DNA of 64,000 nucleotides from Patiria miniata (Eukaryota > Echinodermata > Asteroidea > Valvatida > Asterinidae): assembly GCF_015706575.1 (NCBI RefSeq), contig NW_024037076.1, positions 7,102,777 through 7,166,776 on the forward strand, read 5' to 3'. Shown piece by piece: positions 1 through 11,200 of the stretch (position 1 is its first letter; the number at the start of each line of letters is the position of its first letter). A program made the translations under genes and the position numbers. Under the pieces are notes generated by a model. The model worked only from the letters and a program-made list of their open reading frames with translations. It did not search any database and had not been told where the DNA came from.

Positions 1-1364
1 ATTAAAAATAGATTAAACTTGAAATTCAGGTTTAAAAGCAAGTATTTTTTACAGTATTCCTGGTCTTAATCCAGAAATTCCACTGATTATTTTCTGTAGC
101 AGCTAGCTATAATAAATCAGGAATAGCAGAAAGGGGGGGATTCCCTAAAAATTCCTTTTGACCAATGGACCATGGCGAAGAGCGGAAGAGCCATGGTCTA
201 TGTGAGCAGATTCCCTGATAGGCAAGACAACCGCCTCTTGACCTCTAGATTTTGACCAATCAGCGGACGCTTTCTATATCGGGTCTTCGGTCAATCACCC
301 GTCGCGCTTCATAGACAATGGATAAAAAAAAACCTGTGTCACGCGCTCTGTATCATGTTACGCGATATGCACCCGGCTGTTGTATTACAAACACTGCATT
401 TGAATTGACCAATCGAACCATTTAGTCCTGATTTGGGAATTAAATGACGTCACGATTTAGTAATGTCGACTCCGATGGCTGGCGCGCGGCTCGCATAATC
501 TGCATGTCTAGACAAATCAGACGTTATACAGGAGACCTGCTCCGTGGGTAACAGGTGATACTCAGACTAGTTGGTGTTGGGGTCCTTGGTTTTTTTTTTC
601 AACAAACAAAAAAGTAGTTTTTAAATTGATGCTGTAGTGAATGTATCCCTTTCTGTAAGTAGTTGGAGTATAAAATAAAATAAAATAACAATGTTAACGT
701 GCACCCCAAGCGTCAATTGAGGTCCACCCCCCACCCCTCCACCATTTGTATTTTCAAAGGCCGGTCACACACACTTTTGAACTGTTCCACTGCTGCTGAA
801 TTGTCTTAAATGTAAAACAAAATAGTTCCTACAAAGAAAGCAGATTTTTAAATACGTTTTCAAATAATAGTTTAATTATTATTATCCCATAATTTTTACT
901 TGGTAAACTGACAGGATGAAAAAACTGAACCGAGTCACATTTAAAGAATATTCATAAATACCTGAGACAGTTTACCCATTCCTATTTTCCCCGGTGTCAC
1001 ATGAATTTGGACTTCTACAAAATCTGGTCCTTTTTACCCCTTTATTCTGCATGCGCAATGTACTACCAATGAGTCCATATTTCTCCGAGTCCTCAATTCA
1101 CACAACATTAATTAAAACACCAACACCAACACCCGCACTGTCACCCTCTGCTGCTCTGAACCACATCTCGCAGTACGAACCACGCACGTGTCATTTTTAG
1201 TACTATGCAGGCACATACATGTACCATAAACATAGCTCGGGGTGTTTCACAAAGCGTGAAGTAAAATTGTTAAATAAAATCGTTGGAAATTAATAATTTT
1301 TTATTTGTTTTGACTGTTTGACCAAAAGGTATATGAAGGGGAATAAATATGTGCTTGGCCTATA
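1..1364. other. Non-coding stretch, no feature identified
   Basis: I see no convincing exon, RNA gene or complete repeat here. The only long open frame (994-1200, plus) has low-complexity ThrPro content and no recognisable domain. There are short homopolymer and purine tracts. The stretch around 165-200 holds a small inverted repeat of CCATGG cores. It lies beyond the 3' end of EDF1. Confidence 0.5.
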
Positions 1365-1368
1365 TTAA

Positions 1369-1911
1369 AGCCATAGTCCATCATTTGTAATTTGTGCATT
1401 TTGTTCGTTTGAAGCAACAAAAGTGCTCAAAATCTAAAGAAGGGTACTAAACAACTAACCTAATGAAGTTTCAGCTCAGCTTCAGCTGTATATTCCGAGA
1501 AAAACAGCATTCTAGGATCTCAATTTCAAATCAAAAGTTGCTGAATCATGTTTTGAATTGGGCCTGAATTCAGCGTCCGAGACAAGTTCTCGCTGAGCTG
1601 ATTGCAGCTACGCGATGTCGCGCACTGATCCGACCAATTATAGCAACCGCGCGCGCGTGTGCGTCGTGCCAATGCTTGCGCGCGCTTCGCCGAATAACAA
1701 ACCGAACTACTAATTTAAATTTTCCTACGGTGCGTCTTAAGAAGCGCCGTTGGAAAGGCATTCTTTCGTTGATTACTTCAAAATGACAGCTTGTAAGAAA
1801 GAATAATTTCACAGGGAGTTTAGTCCCCTTACTATCTTTCAACCAAGTATGTTTTTCAACAATAATGACGCCAGCCACTTTTCGGATAGCTGCAAATGAT
1901 GGACTATAGCT
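1369..1911. mobile_element. TTAA-flanked MITE, family 1, copy 1
   Basis: The 543-bp element starts AGCCATAGTCCATCATTTG and ends with the near-exact inverse (CAAATGATGGACTATAGCT). TTAA stands on both sides (1365-1368 and 1912-1915). A TTAA duplication is typical of piggyBac and Kolobok superfamilies. A second copy with its own TTAA pair is at 59734-60577, which makes the boundaries secure. The minus-strand frame across it (1570-1878) is not a gene. Confidence 0.85.
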
Positions 1912-1984
1912 TTAAACGAGAACGTTTAAAACCGTACTAGGGGCCGGGTCGCCGATAATGACCCTCGTCGTCAGCTTGGGTCAG

Positions 1985-2228
1985 TAGGGAGGTTTCGCAA
2001 GCGAACGGATACGCTTACACTTACGCTTAGCTATCCGTATCCGTTTTTTACTTACGTGTAGCGAGCGAGATATGCGTGTCGTCTGCACATTTAGCGGATA
2101 GTGAGTGGCGTATGACAACATACGTGCAGACGACACGCATATCTCGCTCGCTACACGTAAGTAAAAAAACGGATACGGACAGCTAAACGTAAGTGTAAGC
2201 GTATCCGTTCGCTTGCGAAACCTCCCTA
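1985..2228. mobile_element. Foldback MITE (240-bp palindrome)
   Basis: Two arms of about 103 bp (1987-2089 and 2124-2226) are near-perfect inverted repeats starting GGGAGGTTTCGCAAGCG, around a loop of about 34 nt. TA stands at both outer edges, as in Tc1/mariner-type insertions. The transcript would fold into one long hairpin. The open frames across it follow from the symmetry and are not coding. Confidence 0.8.
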
Positions 2229-3520
2229 TTATCGGCATCCAGGTCCCTATAGTCCGGTTTTAAACGTACTTGTTTAAGCCAGCAAAGCACATATTTATTC
2301 CCTTTTGAAAAAACGGAATTAATAATAAGGTCATTATTGAGCTTCAAAAGGATCCAATCAAAATCTTCCCCCAATCTACAACTTCCAATGACTTGGTATG
2401 GGAAGCACTTCCTTACTTACCCTTTCTTTAATATCCTGATGAAATCAGGCCATTGGGTTTTGGGAGTACACTTTTGGGAGTGATCTTTCGGTGCACTTAT
2501 ATAAATGCTAAGTTAATTTTTTTTTTCACATCGGCTGATTAACTTGACATTTCAAGATTAACTTTTCAATCCAAGATCCTAAAGACACGTACAAGTAAAA
2601 ATTAATATTTTCAAAACGATAACGATTTTTTTTCTTCACAAGAACAATTCAAAACTTCTAACAGTAGACGTAGGTAGCCACAATTATCAATCATGTTACC
2701 TGTAAGTCATTACCCATCCAACTAAATGATCCTATTAGTGACAGCAAATACTGTACTTTTAACTTACAGACCCTTACACAAAATCATGATAAAATGGAAG
2801 TTAATACTAAGAATGGCCAATGCTTCCATCAATCAATATGCCTGTCCTCCAGAATACCGCACTAACTGAATGAACAAAATCACAAGGAATAAGTTGACAC
2901 TAAAGCTATGAAAAAAACTATTATATTAAGCACACACAAAAAAGAACCTTCAGACCCATTTTGTGTGATCAAATGCAGATTTCACATACAAGTGTAGGTG
3001 ACAAAACAGTGTGTAACTTACAGCATGCATAGTTTTTCAGCAAGAAATTTGCTGCTAGTATTAAATAATATACTTCTTATCTTTTTCATGCAACCTGGCC
3101 CAGCATTTCTGATGGCTGTTTGTGTACAATTTAACATTGGTCACAAAACATTTGAGAACACAAATTTCAAATTAATTTTGTGTGAATTTGTTTATGGAAT
3201 TGGGCAACAATTCTCCAAATTCTGTTGTGGGTAAAATCAAATTTCATTTCCCTGAACACTGTGAAGTTCTTGTATCACCTTCAACAAGTTGGTCAATGGT
3301 GATCATGATTAATCAGTAAAATCATGAAATGTTCAAGAACTGCTTCATAACTGAAATGTTACACAATGAAAAGTTAGAGTATGTAACAAAATTAATGTGG
3401 TGCGAGTCGAGTTATTGCATACAAATTCTTGAAATCCACTGCTGGTCACATTTTATCCTTAACAGCAGACAGAAGAATGCACTTACATGTACACATGCTT
3501 TAGGAAAACAACTGGGGGAG
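2229..3520. other. Non-coding stretch, no feature identified
   Basis: AT-rich sequence without a supported gene. The short plus-strand frames at 2998-3234 and 3329-3523 have no recognisable domain and no clear splice context. Around 2270-2310 a short piece resembles, inverted, the sequence flanking the MITE at 1340-1365, so some of this is repeat. Confidence 0.4.
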
Positions 3521-3528
3521 TAGATCCT

Positions 3529-3812
3529 TTAAAATAAATACAAAAATGAAACCCAAATGTCTTGCTTTTTATCACATCTATAAAGCGGTATCTGAAAGGG
3601 CGATTCTCCTTCACAATTTATGAAGAACTGCAAATGCGATTCTGTGACAAATTCTAGCCAAGAATTTGGAATTGACCCCACTTCACTCAATGTTCTTTGC
3701 AGTTCATGTCTAGCTGTTCCTTTTAAGTCTATGCTGTTGGGGTCTCTGTCATTTCCCACAATACATATTTTCAGAGAAACACCCAGCTTATAGTCTATAC
3801 AAAACAAAATTC
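3529..3812 (-). CDS. Possible terminal coding exon, unrecognised protein
   Basis: On the minus strand, an acceptor-like TTTGTATAG (ending at 3813) is followed by an open frame of about 93 codons to a TAA. Its composition looks like ordinary protein (mixed charged and hydrophobic residues, two Trp, spaced Cys), unlike nearby shadow frames. It contains the pieces LKICIVGNDRDPN and SWLEFVTESHLQFF. I do not recognise the family. It would belong to a gene downstream of EDF1 on the same strand, or to a decayed transposon. No partner exon was found, so this is a candidate only. Confidence 0.3.
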
Positions 3813-3848
3813 AGACAATTATCCAACTTGACAAAATAATGTTCCTAG

Positions 3849-5032
3849 GGCCACATAAAAAAAAAGCTGAGCGTCCTTTAAAAAAAAAACATCTTGGGGT
3901 GGGCAGGCGCTTTTTGATTTTGTTTGTTATTCAATTGAGTTTTGTTAACATGTCTCAGAACGCTGCATAGAAGCCCAAAATCGTGGAGTACTGTGGCCTC
4001 GTGGTTAAGGGCACTGATTCATGGTCTGCGGGTAGAGCTGCAGGTTGTGGGTTCGAGTCCTGGCGGGGTCATGGTGTGTGTGCCCTTGGGCAAGGCACTT
4101 TTTCACTCATTGCTTCTCTCCACCCAGGAGTAAATGGGTACCTGTGAGGGCAGAGATGGTTATTGTGATTGAATGAGCTTCCTTGCGCCTAACAGGCTGC
4201 ATCGAGCTGTATACTCCCCAGGGAGCTGAGATGGTATTTGGAATGTTTCATGTGCCCAATGAGCAGGGGTAATAATGATGTAGCGCCTTGAGCACCAGTC
4301 CTGGTGGATACGTGCGCTTTATAAATGGCCACTATTATTATTATTATTATCATGATCCAACTCGATATTGCACGCAAAACAGTCCATCACGTCTTGTTGT
4401 AGAGCCCTCACAGGCTATTGATGCGATCACAATAGGTATCGTGCGCGGGAAAACAAAATGGCGACATTGTAGACCAGAAATGTGGTTAGCTATTTTTCCG
4501 GATTGCTAATCGATATGCGTGATAGCATTGCCTTTTTTAAAGTAATTTTTATTGAATGATCTGGTTTGTATTTTTGTGTGTGTGCAAGAAGTCTGTTTCT
4601 GCAAATAATATCACAAAAAGGATACATTGCAACACACTTCATTTTAAAGGTAAAGACTTTAAATTACCCCGCGCGGCGCCGCCTGCTATACACACGCACG
4701 CGCATCATCAAGTGAAATCTATGCAGCACCCGACAAAAAAAAACTAATTAGAAAATCGCTGTGTACAATCCTGTGACAGTTTCAAAGATTACACTCTAAA
4801 TAACCGTCCCTATAACTTTAATTTCTGCCCCCAACCTCCAAACCATGCTTGCGCAACACGAACTACGCTTGGGGTGCAGCAATAGAACAGTGTGAAATGG
4901 AACTGTAAAAGATCATTGAAAAGGAAATTTTGTGATTTTTTTTTCCAAATCATTTTTTTTTTTTAAATGGGGCGGCCTGTTTTAGTAGGGGCGGGCGGGG
5001 ACGATCACCAATTTTTTTTTTTTATGTGGCCT
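3849..5032. mobile_element. Possible element with GGCCACATAAAA termini
   Basis: GGCCACATA plus an A-run at 3849-3865 is inverted as a T-run plus TATGTGGCC at 5018-5032. The termini enclose the SINE and about 800 bp of other non-coding sequence. No clear target duplication was found. The pairing could be coincidental because the A/T runs are low complexity. Confidence 0.35.
3990..4350 (+). mobile_element. tRNA-derived SINE with (ATT)n tail
   Basis: The head carries Pol III promoter boxes: an A-box-like TGGCCTCGTGGTTAAGG at 3993-4009 and an exact B box GGTTCGAGTCC at 4050-4060. A tRNA-unrelated body of about 250 bp follows and ends in GCGCTTTATAAAT (4314-4326) and an ATT repeat. The same 13-mer plus ATT repeat ends the LINE at 62848-62894, so this SINE probably used the machinery of that CR1/L2 LINE family. 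The open frames over the element are not genes. Confidence 0.88.
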
Positions 5033-5176
5033 AATCTCTTGAGTCCTTTCTGAATTATAAAATAAGAAAACTAAAATGGTTCTCATGACACTGCCGATGA
5101 TTAAGATGATGATGATGAAGATTTTCCTCCCTTTTTTTCAGCGATGGCTGCGACTCGCATCTGGAGGTAAGTGCCA

Positions 5177-5229
5177 TTACTTCTTACCTCCAAGCGGTAC
5201 TCCAATGTCCTTGCCTCTCAGCTTCAATC
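5177..5229 (-). CDS. EDF1: EDF1 last coding exon
   Basis: A 53-bp coding part after acceptor TTTTAACAG. The split codon G|GA gives Gly129, then [16 protein letters not shown] and TAA (5179-5177). This matches human [12 protein letters not shown], with a shorter lysine tail. The bases GGAG|GTAAG just before the stop form a strong donor-like site, and CTTACCTCCAG lies about 35 nt on. An alternative tail is conceivable, but such an intron would be very short. Confidence 0.93.
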
Positions 5230-8200
5230 CTGTTAAAACATAAACAAAAACCTCAGTGCACTATTTGTATGGGCTCCATATGCAAGAAAACTAAACAACG
5301 CTGTGTGACCACTAACAAGAGCTCCAACTTAGGGAACACGCTGCATGGGTGCATTGGTCCACAAATGTATCGGGTTGCGTATGAATAACATCCATTTTTG
5401 ATTGTGGGAAAATGAACAAGAATTGACCCTCATTTGGTGGGATGTCAGTTTTGACTGTCGCAAGTGTAACTGACTAGGACTGGTGACTGGAGGGGTGGTG
5501 ACAGAGATCCTGAGAGGACACCCTTCAGTCCGACATCATTTCACCTGTGAAAACTCCTCTGCTCACAGATTCAACTTTTTAAAAGTAACTTTTCACAACT
5601 AATCCTAATCAATCTCTGGCGTCATAACTGCATTCCAGTTACTGTTATATAAATATTTTGTGTAACATTAATTTCAGATGTGATGCTGTTAATCATATCA
5701 TTATTTGTTTTTAACCAACTTGCATGTGATTTTGTTTCAATTTAAGGGGATTATTCTAAATTAGCTTGGAACTGGCCTACATGTCTGTGCTGAAGAATAT
5801 TCCGATGGGCAAACTGGTGCAATTCAAGTGTCATCCTTTAATTCTTGATATGTATACATGTACATGTATAAGATCTAGAGCAAATAATTCTGAACAACAT
5901 CCTGCAGTTTCAAGAACAACCAACAATAACATGGGCAATTTTGGCATCAAAAGTCTCACTTGAGATTCTTGTTAGATGGAAGAACCAAGATAACATTTTC
6001 CCGATATTCCAAGTAACTGAGTGTTTAGGCGTAGCTGGACAGAATTTGAAGGGACCTTCAAAAATCTTGCCATAACAGGAATTTACAGATCAGCTATTTC
6101 TTCAGCCCATGTCCCGGTTGATGATGTCCATGTTGCATCATGAAGAAGTAGCTGATCTATAAATTAATTGTCCTATGCTAGAGACTGTCCTCTCACAATG
6201 TATGCTGCTAAAGGGGACTGAACAGGATCAAAGTGCTGTTGATGACACCAGTTTAAGTTCCACGAGTCTACATGCAAGTTTTCGGAAGTGAAAGGTCAAT
6301 TTTTGGAAGGACATTTCTCTTTCACATCGTGTGATTTTTCAGTTTCCATAAAATTCCGAGGGTGACGTTTTTAAGAAATCAATATATCAAACTAATTTTA
6401 AAAACTGACTTTTACACGTACATTTTTCTTTTCGAGGGGCCCTGAAGCACGCCACCAGGGGTCAACTTTCAGGCCCTATACACGTTTTACATGTATGCAC
6501 ATTGTTGTTTATGAGACAATATAAAAGAAAAAAAACATGCGGGCTAGTGAAAATGCCCGCGTGCTGGTTAAGAGTCTGTTTCAGTAGTCCGGCCAGCTAG
6601 TGAACAAAAAAGTTAAGGTCGAACCCTGCTGAAGGGCATAACACACCGACAGCATTTTGAGATGATTGTTGTGAAGGTTCTGTCCCAATCGATGGAGACC
6701 ATCTGCCTCCTGCCTAGATCTCTGACATGGGAGTGCACAAACCCTGGCAGGATGTTTCCATTTGAATTACTACATCTGGTGAAGGATTGAGAAGTGCCAG
6801 GCCATTCCAAATTTTTAAATACTGTACCCAGCTTTTCAGCTTCTCCTTGGAGGCCTGAAATTTAGGATGACTTGGGATTTGTAAGAATTGCTCTGAAGTG
6901 CCATAATCATGTCCAGCTGCAGGTTTGGGTAGTGCAATGGGGCTGGGAACACTGCTTGTAAGCTTGAGGATAATTGACGAATGCGTTGAGCTACAATCCT
7001 AGCCAAATCTTGCTGAGCCCCCAACCCCAAGTCCCCGCTCAATGTTGTCTCTCATTGCGCAGTGTGTGCTTGATTAGCTGGAGACAACAATATTGACTGG
7101 GGGAGCCGGGAAGTGTCCCAACCATTTTGGCTGGGATTGTAGATCACAAAATTAAAGCCTTGTTCGTGAATTTTCTTGGAAATGAGATATATACATATAT
7201 ATATCCAATGAAATCGTCCTCTATCACAAATTCACAGTGCTCGACACATCTCTGTAGAGCTATAATCATGCAATAAATTCAGAATATGAGCTAATCGAAC
7301 TTTGGCATATTTCTCTTCTGGACAGTCTGTTTCGTAAAGGCACTCATCAGCAGAATGACAAATTATAGAATACAAGTAGCATCTTACCTTATTTCGAATC
7401 CAGTATGCATTTACGTCACTATAATAAGAACACACCTGTCTCGATGCCTGCACTTGGAGACGATTTCGCTTCTCTTATGTAGTGTACCTAGATCTGGCCT
7501 ACATATGATTATGTACTTCTCTGCTATACACAAATTGCATCTCTTGTTTACATTAGAGTATGGCAGTGCTCTCTGAACAATGTCCCATTTGATTTCATAG
7601 TCTTTCCCCTTGTTCTTTAAATCCCATATGTTTACTTAGCTCTGTTCGCGCCCTTTTGCTCTCGGATCTGAATGACTGCTTGTGGTTCGCCAGTCTCGCC
7701 TTGAAGGTTGTGGATGTTAAGGGGGGGGGGGGGGGGGGGGGGGAGTGGTACAAGCCATACATGAAACCAGGTGATGTACCTCTCTATATATGTGTCCAGT
7801 CAAACCATCCACCCGCCGTCATCAAACAGATACCAGGGGGAATCAACAAGCGTCGCTCCAACATCTAGTCATCTAAAGAGGCATTTGAGAAAGCTGCCCC
7901 GGCCTACCAAGAGGCTCTGCAAAAAAGCGGGCACAAGTATCAGTTGACGTACACACCGTGCAGTAGCACAAGGAAAAGGACTAGAAAAAGGGAGGTGACA
8001 TGGTACAACCAGCCGTACAACAAGAACGTACGTGACAACACTGGAAAGAAATTCCTTCAGATAATAGACAAATGCTTCCCCAAGGAACATAAGCTTCACA
8101 AAGTGCTCAACCGGAACACAGTAAAGTTATCGTACAGCTGCATGCCGAACATGAAGGCAACAATCCAGTCAATCAACAAACGGAAGGTAAAACAAGAGGA

Positions 8201-11200
8201 CGACGTCGGTGGTAGAACATGCAGTTGCCCCCGCAATGCCAAATGCCTGCTGAACGGGGAGTGCCTCAGCAAGAACATTGTGTACCAGGCCACCGTCGCC
8301 ACGAGGGAAGGCAGGAAGGAGGCATACAAATGTACGTTGGGCTAACATCCACAACCTTCAAGGCGAGACTGGCGAACCACAAGCAGTCATTCAGATCCGA
8401 GTACAAAAGGGCGCAAACAGAGCTAAGTAAACATATGGGATTTAAAGGACAAGGGGAAAGACTATGAAATCAAATGGGACATTGTTCAGAAAGCACTGCC
8501 ATACTCTAACATAAACAAGAGATGCAATTTGTGTATAGCAGAGAAGTACATAATCATATGCAGGCCAGATCTAGGTACACTAAATAAGAGAAGCGAAATC
8601 GTCTCCAAGTGCAGGCATCGAGACAGGTGTGTTCTTACTTCAGTGACGTAAACACGTACTAACTTCAATGATGTAAGGCACGTAACATGTGCGCGCTAGA
8701 TTCGAAATAAGGTAAGATGCTACTTGTATTCTATATTTTGTCATTCTGCTGATGAGTGCCTTATGGTACGAAACAGGCTGTTCAGAAGAGAAATATGCCA
8801 AAGTTTGATTAGCTTATATTCTGAATTTATTGCATGATATATGTGTATATATATACCAATAACCTTGACCTGTGAATCAAAAGGCTTTGACCTTTTGACC
8901 CCAAAACCAAACCCAACTTGCCTGTACCCAAGGAAAACCCCCTACAGAAGTTAGAAACCCAAATCTCATTTTTAACTCAACTTATCATCCGGAAACCATG
9001 TACATTTTACTCACCACGGTGACCTTGACCTTTGACCCCCCAAAACCAAACCCAACTTGCCTGTTCCCAAGGGCAACCCCCTACAGAAACCCAAATCTGA
9101 TTGCATTTTATGTCAAATTGTGCTAATACTGGTCCTACCCAGACACGCAACTGGAAATTAAAAAAAAAGAGGAAATTCCAAACCATACAAGACTTTATAC
9201 AGTGTTTTTCAATTTGTAATGGCATTCGTGAGAAGTAAAAAAAACAGGAAATCAATGGATTCGAGGAAAGCTTGCATGCCAGTGATACCAAAAATGTGAA
9301 ATGTTTAAAAGTTAATAAAAATTTATGACGTGATTTCAGATTTTGCATGGCACACGTTTTTGAAACTGTGTGCATACTTGTATATCCATATACCTAACAG
9401 ACCTACAACAAAAGAATTTTGAATTGAGCCATAACATTCATGAGATATGGCGTTAAGCTTCAAAATTTCAAAAATATATAAAAATCACATGATGACTTCA
9501 TGATGACGTCACCTCAATCTTCGCCTACTATACATCCCGGTCTACCTACATGTTTCAACCCAATCGGACTTACAGTGAACTGTAGAGATATGACTTTAAA
9601 ATATGCACATTTATGATGACGTCACGTAACCCAACTTTTCGGGACACTATGCATATGGCAACTTTGAATGATGTAGCCTATGACTGGTGAAGTTTCTTTT
9701 TAAAGGTTTCATTTTTTAAGAGATTGCTTTCATTGTAATCACGTGATTACGGTCGTGATTACGTGACAATCAAAAAGTGAACATGCGTGGAGAAGTTCTG
9801 TGTATTCCAATACGATTACTATGGTGCCAAATAAAGTGTTGATCACACATAAAAAAAATGTATGGAACTAAAAGGACAAGAACAGTGTTATGTTTAGCAA
9901 CCATTTTAATGGAAAAAGCCAGCTTTTCAGTGTACTTTTCTAATTATTTTGAACTGTTTTGGTTGACAGCTTCGAACTTAGGTGAGCTCTGGATTTTTAT
10001 CTTGCATGTTTACTGTAAGGGAAAAATTTAAAGAAAATAAAAAGTTGTCGAACACGGAACATTTAATTTTGTAGTGTCCCCTTCTCAAAATCTGACTTAA
10101 ATATTTGCTAACAAATGACCATCTATAAGAGAACGATTACAACCCATTAAAGACGCTGCTATTAGCGGATTTAAGGTTAATGTTTTTGTGTACGTTTTGT
10201 TGCTGTTGTTGTTTTTAATTTTTGTTTGTTTTTTGTTTTGTTTTTGTTTCTAAAAATGCTGGATTCGCCCAAGCCTGGTTTTAATCTCTCTTTTTTTCAC
10301 ATGGGGGGGGGGGGGGGATCCTGCATGGAGTTCCTATGTTTACCACTTACCAATGATACGCTCTATCTTAGCTAGGATGGCCTGGTTGGGGATAGCTCGA
10401 CTTGCCTCATAGTCATTGATGACCTGTGGTTTCTCATTAATTTTCTGGACACGAAACAAAAATAATACATGAAGAGTAGATGGAAAGATTGAGCTGCTAA
10501 TTACAAAGTATACAGGGTGAGTAAAAAAATACATCCCTATGTGAATTCTTTTTCGTTTTGCTGAAAAGAACACTTACATTGTTTGTGATCCGTGAACAGA
10601 ACTTTACAACAGTGTTTGTGATTACACCTCTGTGATTTGAATGATTCTTGTACTAACAGAAAGCTTATTAATTGGGCATTCATATCCTAGATATCCTAGA
10701 TTTTGAAAGTGCTACATGTAGAACTTCATTAAATAATTGGTACTGCCATTTGAGTTACCTTTTTTTTGGACTCACACTGTACAGGTTGCGCCACATACAA
10801 AATTTACTTCTATTGAGTAAAGACAAGTGTTTTTAATCAATGTCGAAGCCAACTTATCCCATCCCCTTCATGCATTCTTGTAATATGAATATTATGAACC
10901 ATCAAATGAGGTTCTACCAGGCACCTAAAAAAACAGCACAAGAGGTATAACTGACAAAGTGTAGAATGAGCTGTCTTCTAATGAAGTCAATCTTCATGGT
11001 TTCATGAACGTATCTTTCCAATTTCCACCCCACCTCAACAGTTTCTTTGGGGGACCACCATCACTCCAAACAAAAATTGAAACTGCAGAAAGAGTATGCT
11101 CTTTCAAATTTATCAGCAAATCATTGAAATGATATGAAGGTGTAAAGGGGACAGTTGAGACAATTGTTTTAATTTCCCCAAAGTTTCTGGAAATTTAACA

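Noticed and set aside
3993..4065. A functional tRNA gene
   Set aside because: A and B boxes are present, but the cloverleaf is not intact and the unit continues into a SINE body with an ATT tail.
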